From the NCBI GenBank assembly GCA_023136305.1, contig JAGLSF010000075.1, forward strand, positions 1 to 8,366: 8,366 nt of DNA, written 5' to 3'. Positions 1 through 5,619 of this stretch are shown piece after piece. The position numbers and the translations under genes are program-made. Position 1 is the stretch's first letter, and each line of letters opens with the position of its first letter. The notes under the pieces were generated by a model, which was given only the letters and a program-made list of their open reading frames with translations, did no database searches and was not told the origin of the DNA. This DNA is from Spirochaetota bacterium. Lineage in GTDB: Bacteria; Spirochaetota; B62-G9; DRHN01.

Positions 1-872
1 ACGGTACGTGATGTTTTTTTAAAGTATGTCTGTACCCTGTAGTACTTCTCATACATAACAAGGCTGTGCCACAGGTGAAGGAGCTCGTCCCGATCCTTAG
101 CCAGCCTGTCGCGCGTTTCCCTCTGCAGCCTCCCTTCCTCCTCCCTGAGCTGGACAATTTTGGCCTCAACATCAGCGATTATGTCCGACCTGAAGTCCCC
201 GACCTCTTTTGAAAGCTCGATTTCCTTCCATCCCAATCGGTCGAGAATCGGGACAATCCTCCCGCTGTCACGCTTCATGGTAATCAGCAGGAGATGTACT
301 ATACCCTCCTTCCGCACCATTGGAATGACAACGGAGGGAGTCTGCGAGAGCTCTTCCCGCAGGATCCCCTCCTTTTCAGTTGGCAATTCACCGATATGAA
401 TTGAAATGAAAGAGTACGCCTCATCCCCGCCGCTCGGGGGCAACCCGACCCCGTATGTTCTGATCTGCTCAAGAACTTCCGTCAGACTCGCGATTTCCCG
501 TCCTATACTCCGCTGCCGCTCGCGTATTCTGTTGAGATCATTCGTCACCTTATCGATGTAGGCTGTCATCTTCTCCAGACCAAGCGTTTCTCTCGACTTC
601 AATGCACGGTGAAGCGATTCTTCGGAGTCGGGAGAATAGGGGGTTTCCCCCGAGGCTTTGAAGAGACTCTCGATCCGCTTTCTGATGTCGGTGATCCTTG
701 GCACAAAGGCCATTTCATCGAGAGGCATGAGTCTAGCAGACCATCCCGCCCTGACATCGCTCACATTCATGAAATGCATGACACCTCGGTCGAGAAGTAC
801 TTCGGCAACCCGGTCTGCGTCGTGGTCAAGAACGACCGCCAGTAGCCGCACCATGGGTGTGGTAAACATCAT
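1..872 (-). CDS. ntpI: A/V-type ATP synthase subunit I, N-terminal part (runs off the left edge)
   Basis: I read this frame codon by codon and it is open from the start at 872 to the window edge, about 290 residues. Subunit I (the 116-kDa or 'a' subunit family) is the stator membrane subunit of A/V-type rotary ATPases: its N-terminal half is a cytosolic arm bound by the peripheral stalks and its C-terminal half carries the ion half-channels. Only the arm is present. It begins MMFTTPMVRLLAVVLDHDAD, typical of the family (an early beta strand, then 'LLDRGVMHFMNV'). Long charged coiled-coil helices follow around residues 90-120 and 240-280. The visible end, '...YFKKTSRT', sits just before the usual link to the membrane domain. 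The start ATG (870-872) overlaps the TGA of the subunit C gene as ATGA, implying translational coupling; a second ATG follows immediately. The transmembrane half must lie beyond the window, so ion specificity cannot be judged. Confidence 0.88.
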   Translation of the reverse strand, partial: MMFTTPMVRLLAVVLDHDADRVAEVLLDRGVMHFMNVSDVRAGWSARLMPLDEMAFVPRITDIRKRIESLFKASGETPYSPDSEESLHRALKSRETLGLEKMTAYIDKVTNDLNRIRERQRSIGREIASLTEVLEQIRTYGVGLPPSGGDEAYSFISIHIGELPTEKEGILREELSQTPSVVIPMVRKEGIVHLLLITMKRDSGRIVPILDRLGWKEIELSKEVGDFRSDIIADVEAKIVQLREEEGRLQRETRDRLAKDRDELLHLWHSLVMYEKYYRVQTYFKKTSRT

Positions 873-1936
873 AAAATATCCCTGATACGTTCTTTTTTCA
901 TATTGTACTGCTTGGCATTCAGAACCGTGCCAATCCTTCGTATATCCCGCCGTTTCAGTATGAAGTACGCAAGTATAATGCCTATGGAAAAGGGGTATCC
1001 TGACAGAATTCGTCTGACTTCCAGCATCAGTATCTGATCGAGCACCTGTTCGATGAGCAGGATGCGGGAATTGGTATCGCCTGTCTCGGATGACAAAAAC
1101 ACTGCCAGGCTCGGGTACTTCTTTGTAATAATGCCCTGTAGAATCCGTGTGACGTTTTCCGACGCATACACCTCCCTCAGCGCATCCTGATCGATGGTAT
1201 GGCCATGGGGAATGGCCAGTCCCAGAACAGCCTCCTGCGGCAACCTGTAAAAGTTGCGAAACCTGACGACCCAGCTTATGTTCAGGAGATCGATCTCTAT
1301 TCCTATGAGGCGAAGCGCTATCCTTCTATCTCTTTTGTTCAGTGCTCCCGCTTTTTCAATGAGATTGTTGTAGTAGTATTGATCGAGTGCGATCTCCACC
1401 TGGAAGAGTGACTGGCCGGTCTCGATAGATTCACGATGGTGATCAACGATCTGGCCATAGGGTGATTCCGCAAGTAACTGGACAGCCTCATCGAGACTAT
1501 GTGCATGGGCAAGACGTACCGCATCGATAGCATGCTCAATCCGATGGGGGTACAGAAAAAGAGTAGCCTCCTCTATGTCACGGCCGCGAAGTGTGTGATC
1601 GAAGAAGAGACGCAATCCGTTTTTTACGTTCTCGATCTCACCATACAGAGCGAGCGCGCGAATCATGTCGAGCACCTCACCCTCCAGATACTTCTCGAGT
1701 TCACGGTAGAGGTTGATTTCCTGGTTGAAAAGCTCGAGCTCTCCGGCCTTCAGATCACCCGATCTGGTGTACAGCGATTCAATAGCTGAGAAAGGTGTGT
1801 TTCGGAGAAAAATGAGGGCATCTTCAAGGGTGGGGGCATCGATGAGCTGTTCGATCAGGTGCTCATCGATGAGTTTCGTCAGGCGTGCGCGGAGCTTCGC
1901 ATTGATAAATCCATATCTCCGGACCAGCGAGGTCAT
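869..1936 (-). CDS. ntpC: A/V-type ATP synthase subunit C (V-ATPase d / AC39 family)
   Basis: This 355-residue protein is of the usual length for subunit C, the funnel-shaped connector between the central rotor stalk and the membrane c/K ring. It opens 'MTSLVRRYGFINAKLRAR', the family-typical 'Y-x-x-x-N-A-+-x-R' start. It is almost wholly helical, with repeated 'EIENVKNGLR' and 'EIDLLNISWVVRFRNFY' segments (family style: D/E-x-x-N-[IL]). It ends with the C-terminal signature 'PFSIGIILAYFILKRRDIRRI', in which the alternating I-L-A-Y-x-x-x-K-x-x-x-I-R-x-I pattern is diagnostic. The start has a plausible ribosome binding site (AAGGTG) 9 nt upstream and lies 12 bp after the stop of the H/G-like stalk gene. 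The stop overlaps the subunit I start. The usual K, E, F, A, B and D genes are not in view and presumably follow subunit I off the left edge. Family assignment is firm; the symbol follows A/V-type nomenclature, not F-type. Confidence 0.88.
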   Translation of the reverse strand: MTSLVRRYGFINAKLRARLTKLIDEHLIEQLIDAPTLEDALIFLRNTPFSAIESLYTRSGDLKAGELELFNQEINLYRELEKYLEGEVLDMIRALALYGEIENVKNGLRLFFDHTLRGRDIEEATLFLYPHRIEHAIDAVRLAHAHSLDEAVQLLAESPYGQIVDHHRESIETGQSLFQVEIALDQYYYNNLIEKAGALNKRDRRIALRLIGIEIDLLNISWVVRFRNFYRLPQEAVLGLAIPHGHTIDQDALREVYASENVTRILQGIITKKYPSLAVFLSSETGDTNSRILLIEQVLDQILMLEVRRILSGYPFSIGIILAYFILKRRDIRRIGTVLNAKQYNMKKERIRDIL

Positions 1937-1948
1937 TATCTACACACC

Positions 1949-2269
1949 TTACTCAAAGTTGGTTTTCATGACCATCCGCGCGACCTGGTCAGCGAGATCA
2001 TCGAGATGCAAACCGCTGCGGCTTACCAGAGCTCTGCTCTTCCGCTCAGCCTCTTCGATCGTGCTCTTCCGAATCTCTTCAGCTTCACGACGGGTACGCT
2101 GAACGGTCTGCTGTACGATTTCCTGTGCCCTGGCGCGTGCCTCTGCTATCTTCCTATTCGACTCCCTTTCGGCCTGTGCACGTATGTTTGCAGCTTCTTC
2201 CCTGGATTGCTGCAGCAGCTCTTCGGCTTCCTTCTCGGCTTGAAGTATCTCCTGGACTATATCCCGCAT
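1949..2269 (-). CDS. A/V-type ATPase peripheral-stalk subunit (H/G-like coiled coil)
   Basis: The 106-residue protein is nearly all charged, heptad-like helix: repeated E, K, R, Q and A with no membrane segment (for example 'ILQAEKEAEELLQQSREEA' and 'KSTIEEAERKSRALVSRS'). This is the profile of the small peripheral-stalk subunit (AhaH / subunit G / NtpF family), which pairs with subunit E to hold the catalytic head against subunit I. Such low-complexity coiled coils are hard to assign alone; the call rests mainly on position as first gene of the operon, 12 bp before subunit C. The ATG at 2267-2269 has a GGAG Shine-Dalgarno at 2276-2279 with a 6-nt spacer. The non-helical tail 'LHLDDLADQVARMVMKTNFE' may be the globular tip. 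A subunit E fragment is less likely because the length fits H/G. No strong promoter was seen upstream, where the sequence belongs to a decayed gene. Confidence 0.75.
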   Translation of the reverse strand: MRDIVQEILQAEKEAEELLQQSREEAANIRAQAERESNRKIAEARARAQEIVQQTVQRTRREAEEIRKSTIEEAERKSRALVSRSGLHLDDLADQVARMVMKTNFE

Positions 2270-2277
2270 GATAGACT

Positions 2278-2562
2278 CCGTAATGCAAGCTCATTCACCA
2301 ACAGGTTTGCTCCCGCCACCCCCGGGACCTGAATGCCACGATAAAATTGCTGCCTTTCTCCAGCCAGGGTCAAGCCCTTTCTCCCTCTCACCCGGCCTTC
2401 TGCAGGGCGGAAACCTGCTCTCTGACGCACTCATTTTCCGTGAGGAAATGATGGGCTCTGAGTAGAGAGCGGCCCCCCGCCTCCTGGCGTAACAGAGGAA
2501 CATTGTCCATTGTAGAGTTTTGAGATGAGTTCTCTGAAAGGCTTGCTCTCCAGAAGCCCCAT
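2278..2562 (-). pseudogene. Decayed methenyl-tetrahydrofolate cyclodeaminase (FchA-like) remnant
   Basis: Reading minus from the ATG at 2560-2562 (preceded by GGAAGG 8 nt upstream) gives 'MGLLESKPFRELISKLYNGQ' then 'CSSVTPGGGG'. This resembles the start of folate cyclodeaminases, where a short amphipathic helix leads to the conserved (T/A)PGGG(S/G) turn. The frame then ends at a TGA at 2431-2433. In a shifted frame, 2391-2447 reads 'FLTENECVREQVSALQKAG', like the family's 'K(F/Y)xxxExxVRE...' helix. Back in the first frame, 2278-2334 reads 'IQVPGVAGANLLVNELALR', like the later 'IQ..A...VP..VA...L.V.ELAL' helix. So three family-like blocks occur in the right order but in two frames, with the alanine-rich core between blocks 1 and 2 missing and no C-terminal third. 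Total length is about 285 bp against about 630 bp for an intact gene. The function (5,10-methenyl-THF formation in one-carbon metabolism) would be lost. The assignment comes from remembered family patterns and is moderate; the block could instead be non-coding. Confidence 0.45.
2415..2472. repeat. Imperfect two-stem inverted repeat inside the decayed region
   Basis: The outer arms 2415-2423 (CTGCTCTCT) and 2464-2472 (AGAGAGCGG) pair over 9 bp with one G-T wobble. An inner hairpin pairs 2431-2439 (TCATTTTCC) with 2444-2451 (GGAAATGA), with one bulged T and a GTGA loop. The whole 58-nt segment could fold as a long interrupted hairpin in the transcript of either strand. It falls between the first two blocks of the cyclodeaminase-like remnant, about where the protein core is missing. 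Chance pairing is possible; no second copy is seen in the window. Confidence 0.3.
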
Positions 2563-2674
2563 GAAGCTACCCTTCCTTCAAATCCGCGCACATACACGCA
2601 GATAGGCACCATCATACCCTCACATTTTCTTTCTGTCTATCCCTATCGGTTGCGGAAGGCTATGCATGACGCAC

Positions 2675-2683
2675 TGATATAAG
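2675..2683 (+). promoter_or_regulatory. Possible extended -10 element upstream of the HD-GYP remnant
   Basis: TG-A-TATAAG matches an extended -10 (TGn plus TATAAT at 5 of 6 positions) on the plus strand. I see no good -35 at 16-18 bp upstream. If real, it would be the relic promoter of the HD-GYP gene that begins to be recognisable after about 2880. The rest of 2563-2745 holds nothing I can assign. Confidence 0.2.
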
Positions 2684-2745
2684 CTGAGAAAAGGAAGATG
2701 TGTGTTCTTCACTGACACAAGGGTGGAAGGTGTACCGCAGGCAGG

Positions 2746-3463
2746 GTGTTCCCTCAATGGGATCAGGTCCTGGACTTCGTATCTACAGCTGCTTGCATCT
2801 CATCGTTTGGAGCGTATGAGATGACCTTATCAACTGTAGTGATCATTCGTTCCCGCTCTATCTCTTCAAATTCGACACGTTTAATCAGTCTCGAAATGAA
2901 GGTGGAAGAGAGAACGCAGGAACTCATTGAGGCATACAAAAAACTGAAAGAGTCAAACCTTGAAACGGTCAAGATACTTGCGGAAACCATTGAGGCGAAG
3001 GATCCCAATACGAGGGGCCATTGCGACAGTGTACGACATAGGAAAGATCGGTATAACCGAAGCACTTCTCCACAAAGACGGCGACCTCACAGCTGAAGAG
3101 CGAAAGGGCTTTCAGCTGCACACTGTCATTGGAAAAAACATTCTGAAAACCGTCGACTTCTTCAAACCTTGCCTTTTCATAGTCCGAAACCATCATGAAT
3201 GGTATGATGGAAAGGGATATCCGGACGGTACGGTGGGGGATGATATAGAGCTTTCCGCCCGCATCGTTGCAGTCGCCGGTGCATATGATGCCATGACTTC
3301 CACGAGACCTTACCGAAAAGCACTCTCGCAAGAAGTTGCCATCAACGAATTGGTACATGGAAAAGGGACTCAATTCGATCCAATGCAGGTCAATACCTTT
3401 ATCGAACACAAATTATACAGCATGCTCTCAATCACAGGTGAAATTGTGAGTAAAGCTTCGTAA
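2746..3463 (+). pseudogene. HD-GYP domain protein, frameshifted and internally deleted
   Basis: HD-GYP proteins are usually cyclic-di-GMP phosphodiesterases attached to a sensor or receiver domain. One frame (from 2746; recognisable from about 2881) reads a signalling-type coiled coil, 'LEMKVEERTQELIEAYKKLK', then 'ETIEAKDPNTRGHCDSV', the first HD-GYP helix with its histidine at 3019-3021. The homology then jumps to the +1 frame at 3035: 'DIGKIGITEALLHKDGDLT', 'LHTVIGKNIL', 'NHHEWYDGKGYPDG' (GYP at 3215-3223), 'ARIVAVAGAYDAMTSTRPYR' and 'GTQFDP'. Between the two blocks the roughly 28 residues that normally end in 'LLHD' are gone, leaving one nucleotide, so about 83 bp was deleted. The H of the HD pair is lost (tac in its place). 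The D of the usual 'AVAD' metal-ligand motif is also G (GGT at 3278-3280). The 5' part (2746-2880) matches no domain I know, so the N-terminal input domain is probably missing or decayed. The product is almost certainly inactive. Confidence 0.82.
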
Positions 3464-3504
3464 TAGTCTGGCGGACACTCCGCACGATCTCTCCCGCTCT
3501 TGTG

Positions 3505-3533
3505 TTGACTCTCTCAATTTTTCATTGTACTAT
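3505..3533 (+). promoter_or_regulatory. Sigma-70-type promoter for ilvC
   Basis: TTGACT (3505-3510) is a 5-of-6 match to the -35 consensus. It is separated by exactly 17 bp from TACTAT (3528-3533), a 4-of-6 match to the -10. Transcription would start near 3540, giving a 5' leader of only about 20-25 nt before the ilvC start. That leaves no room for a T-box, leader-peptide attenuator or riboswitch. Confidence 0.65.
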
Positions 3534-3550
3534 TCCCCTAAATCACAGTG

Positions 3551-3555
3551 AGGAG
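3551..3555 (+). promoter_or_regulatory. Ribosome binding site that fixes the ilvC start
   Basis: AGGAG lies 6 nt before the ATG at 3562-3564. It decides between this start and an in-frame upstream GTG at 3502, which overlaps the -35 region and would add 20 residues unlike the family N-terminus. Confidence 0.8.
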
Positions 3556-3561
3556 ACAACA

Positions 3562-4557
3562 ATGGCAAAGATGTACTACGAAAAAGATGCCGATCTAGCA
3601 CTATTGAAGGGGAAAACCCTTGCAATACTGGGATATGGAAGTCAGGGTCATGCCCAGGCGCAGAACCTCAGGGACAGCGGTCTGAACGCCATCATAGCGG
3701 AACTGGAGGGAACGGACAACTGGAAGCTGGCCAAGGAGCATGGCTTCTCTCCCATGGCTGCAGACGAAGCAGCTAAAAAAGCCGATTTCATCCATATACT
3801 TCTACCAGACGAGTGGCAGGCGAAAGTGTACAGAGACTCAATCCAGAAGCATGTAGAACCAGGCAATACGCTGGTTTTTTCACACGGTTTCAACATTCAT
3901 TACGAACAGATCGTTCCGCCGAAGGATGTCGATGTTATCATGGTTGCACCCAAAGGCCCTGGCCATCTCGTACGCCGTATGTACAGCGAGGGAAAGGGTG
4001 TGCCGAGCCTCATTGCCGTGTATCAGGATGGTTCGGGCAATGCAAGAAACAACGCGCTTGCATATGCCAAGGGTATCGGTGCGACGAGAGCGGGAGTTCT
4101 TGAAACCACCTTTAAAGAAGAGACTGAAACGGACCTGTTCGGGGAGCAGGCAGTACTCTGCGGCGGTGTCACGGCCCTGATACAGTCAGGGTTCGAGACA
4201 CTTGTTGAAGCCGGGTATCAACCCGAGATCGCGTACTTCGAATGCATGCATGAAATGAAGCTCATCGTGGATTTACTCAATGAAGGGGGCATGTCGCTCA
4301 TGCGCTACTCAGTATCCAACACAGCAGAGTTCGGCGATTACACCAGGGGCCCGAGGGTCATCGATGAAAATGTTAAAGCCGAGATGAAAAACATACTGAA
4401 AGAAGTTCAGAATGGTGAATTCGCCCGTGAATGGATACTGGAAAACCTAGCCAACCGGCCGGTTTACAACAAGCTCAAGCGCATGGGTGAAGAGCATCTC
4501 ATGGAGAAGGTCGGCAAAGAGCTTCGTGATATGATGGTATGGCTGAAGAAGAAATAG
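3562..4557 (+). CDS. ilvC: Ketol-acid reductoisomerase, class I, probably NADH-preferring
   Basis: This 331-residue enzyme has the normal short (class I) length. It catalyses Mg-dependent isomerisation and reduction of 2-acetolactate or 2-aceto-2-hydroxybutyrate in valine, leucine and isoleucine synthesis. Visible motifs: Rossmann 'GYGSQGHAQAQNLRDSG' (24-40), catalytic-region 'FSHGFNIHY' (H108), 'APKGPGH' (129-135), metal ligands D191 and E195 in 'ETDLFGEQ', E227 and E231 in 'YFECMHEMK', and 'SVSNTAEFG' (S252). All catalytic residues are intact. The cofactor loop after beta-2 reads 'AELEGTDNW' (46-54), where the NADPH-type family has the pattern 'GLRxGSxSW'. The phosphate-binding R is L, the serines are T and N, and E47, E49 and D52 are added, which predicts NADH use. 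The gene has its own promoter and stands alone: no ilvB, ilvN, ilvD or leuA is adjacent. It is convergent with the downstream sugar kinase. Confidence 0.96.
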   Translation: MAKMYYEKDADLALLKGKTLAILGYGSQGHAQAQNLRDSGLNAIIAELEGTDNWKLAKEHGFSPMAADEAAKKADFIHILLPDEWQAKVYRDSIQKHVEPGNTLVFSHGFNIHYEQIVPPKDVDVIMVAPKGPGHLVRRMYSEGKGVPSLIAVYQDGSGNARNNALAYAKGIGATRAGVLETTFKEETETDLFGEQAVLCGGVTALIQSGFETLVEAGYQPEIAYFECMHEMKLIVDLLNEGGMSLMRYSVSNTAEFGDYTRGPRVIDENVKAEMKNILKEVQNGEFAREWILENLANRPVYNKLKRMGEEHLMEKVGKELRDMMVWLKKK

Positions 4558-4627
4558 AAGGACATTGTTGAGAAGACTGCTTCGGGGACCTGTCCTCTTC
4601 ATGTACAGCGCACATCTTCCAGGTAAC

Positions 4628-5611
4628 TCAGCGGCCCTTCAAAAACTCCTGCACTTCATTAAGGGTTGGCAGGGCCGGCACCACGCCCTTCCGCGTGACC
4701 GTAATGGCCCCACAGGCGGTTGCAAACCTCAGGATGGATTCTATCTCCTCACGTTCCAGGGAGAAGAGTGGTTTTTCCGCGCATATTCTTTCATGAAGCC
4801 TTAGAAGCGTCCCGCCCATGAATGCGTCACCCGCACCAGTTGCATCTACGAGTTCCATCTCAAAAGTTGGATATGCAAAGGAAAGCTCTTCATTCTTGAA
4901 ATAGCAGGACTCCTTGCCTCTCGTGACGAGGACCATGCGCGGTCCATACTTCAGTATATCCCCGGTTCCCCCTTCGAGACTGTCCGCACCGGTTATGAAT
5001 TCCAGCTCCACGTCGGTCAGTTTTACGATATCTGCATATCGCAGGCCCCTCTTGATCTCCGATTTTGCAGCAGACATATTTTCCCAGAGAGACTGACGCA
5101 GGTTTGGATCAAATGAGATAACTTTGTTCAGGCTCTTAGCTTCCTCGACTGCCTTAATGGTCGTACTGCGGAGAGTTTCTCCCGTTAAGTTGATTGATCC
5201 AAAATGGAGTATGCTCGCAGCCTCGATGTACCCCGGGTCGATCTCATCCTGTCTCAGAGCAAGGTCGGCCCCGCAGCGGTTGCGATAAAAGACGAAATCG
5301 GGTTCTCCATCATGCTTGACGGATATGAAGGCAAGGGTGGTATTGACCGAACCATCCACGATGAGCTGATCCACGTTGACGCCGGCTTTCAGAAGGGTTT
5401 TTCTGATCATGACGCCAAAGGAATCCCTTCCCACCTTGCCGATAAATCCCGAACTGCCGCCCAGTTTGGCTACCGCAGCAGCAACATTAGCAGGTGCTCC
5501 ACCGGGTGCGATGGTGAAACCCCCTGTGTCCTCGATAAGCACACCCCTTTCGGTTGAGAGAAAATCGATCAGTGATTCGCCTATGGTGATAATATCGGGC
5601 ATTCGACACAT
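4628..5611 (-). CDS. PfkB-family carbohydrate kinase (fructokinase-like)
   Basis: This cytoplasmic ribokinase/PfkB-fold enzyme of up to 327 residues transfers the ATP gamma-phosphate to a sugar. It has the N-terminal 'TIGESLIDF', the first PfkB signature 'GGAPANVAAAVAKLGG' (37-52) and the second signature 'DATGAGDAFMGG' with anion hole GAGD (259-262), D262 being the catalytic base. 'GGAPANVA' and 'FDPNLR' are typical of fructokinases, but PfkB substrate cannot be fixed by sequence; other sugars or nucleosides are possible. Two starts are plausible: 5611 (AGGA 6 nt upstream) or 5602, which gives 'MPDIITIGESLIDF', fits the family N-terminus better and has AAGGGG 9 nt upstream. The gene begins 8 bp after holA stops, so it is probably co-transcribed with it. 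Its 3' end faces the ilvC 3' end across 70 bp without a canonical terminator. Confidence 0.9.
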   Translation of the reverse strand: MCRMPDIITIGESLIDFLSTERGVLIEDTGGFTIAPGGAPANVAAAVAKLGGSSGFIGKVGRDSFGVMIRKTLLKAGVNVDQLIVDGSVNTTLAFISVKHDGEPDFVFYRNRCGADLALRQDEIDPGYIEAASILHFGSINLTGETLRSTTIKAVEEAKSLNKVISFDPNLRQSLWENMSAAKSEIKRGLRYADIVKLTDVELEFITGADSLEGGTGDILKYGPRMVLVTRGKESCYFKNEELSFAYPTFEMELVDATGAGDAFMGGTLLRLHERICAEKPLFSLEREEIESILRFATACGAITVTRKGVVPALPTLNEVQEFLKGR

Positions 5612-5619
5612 CCCCTTTC

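Noticed and set aside
160..845. Plus-strand open frames over the first 850 bases
   Set aside because: The minus strand carries an uninterrupted subunit I frame with family-typical sequence, so these are shadows.
2351..2366. Sigma-54-like -24/-12 element (TGG...GC spacing) on the minus strand upstream of the ATPase operon
   Set aside because: The invariant GG-N10-GC is present but most other consensus positions fail, and it lies in remnant coding sequence. A TTGACC at 2368-2373 just upstream also lacks a fitting -10.
3019..3040. Programmed ribosomal frameshift joining the two HD-GYP frames
   Set aside because: About 28 conserved residues including the H of HD are missing at the junction, and there is no slippery sequence. 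A frameshift could not restore the domain.
2763..3065. Minus-strand open frame of about 100 codons opposite the HD-GYP remnant
   Set aside because: It lies antisense to clear HD-GYP coding sequence and shows no recognisable family features.
3471..3483. Small hairpin GCGGA-CAC-TCCGC after the HD-GYP remnant as a terminator
   Set aside because: The stem is only 5 bp and no T-run follows.
3502..3561. In-frame N-terminal extension of ilvC from a GTG at 3502
   Set aside because: It overlaps the predicted promoter, has no ribosome binding site and adds residues unlike the family. ATG 3562 has AGGAG at ideal spacing.
4572..4597. Two tandem small hairpins between the convergent ilvC and sugar kinase genes as a shared terminator
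   Set aside because: Stems are 4-5 bp with a wobble and no T-tract on either strand; too weak to call.
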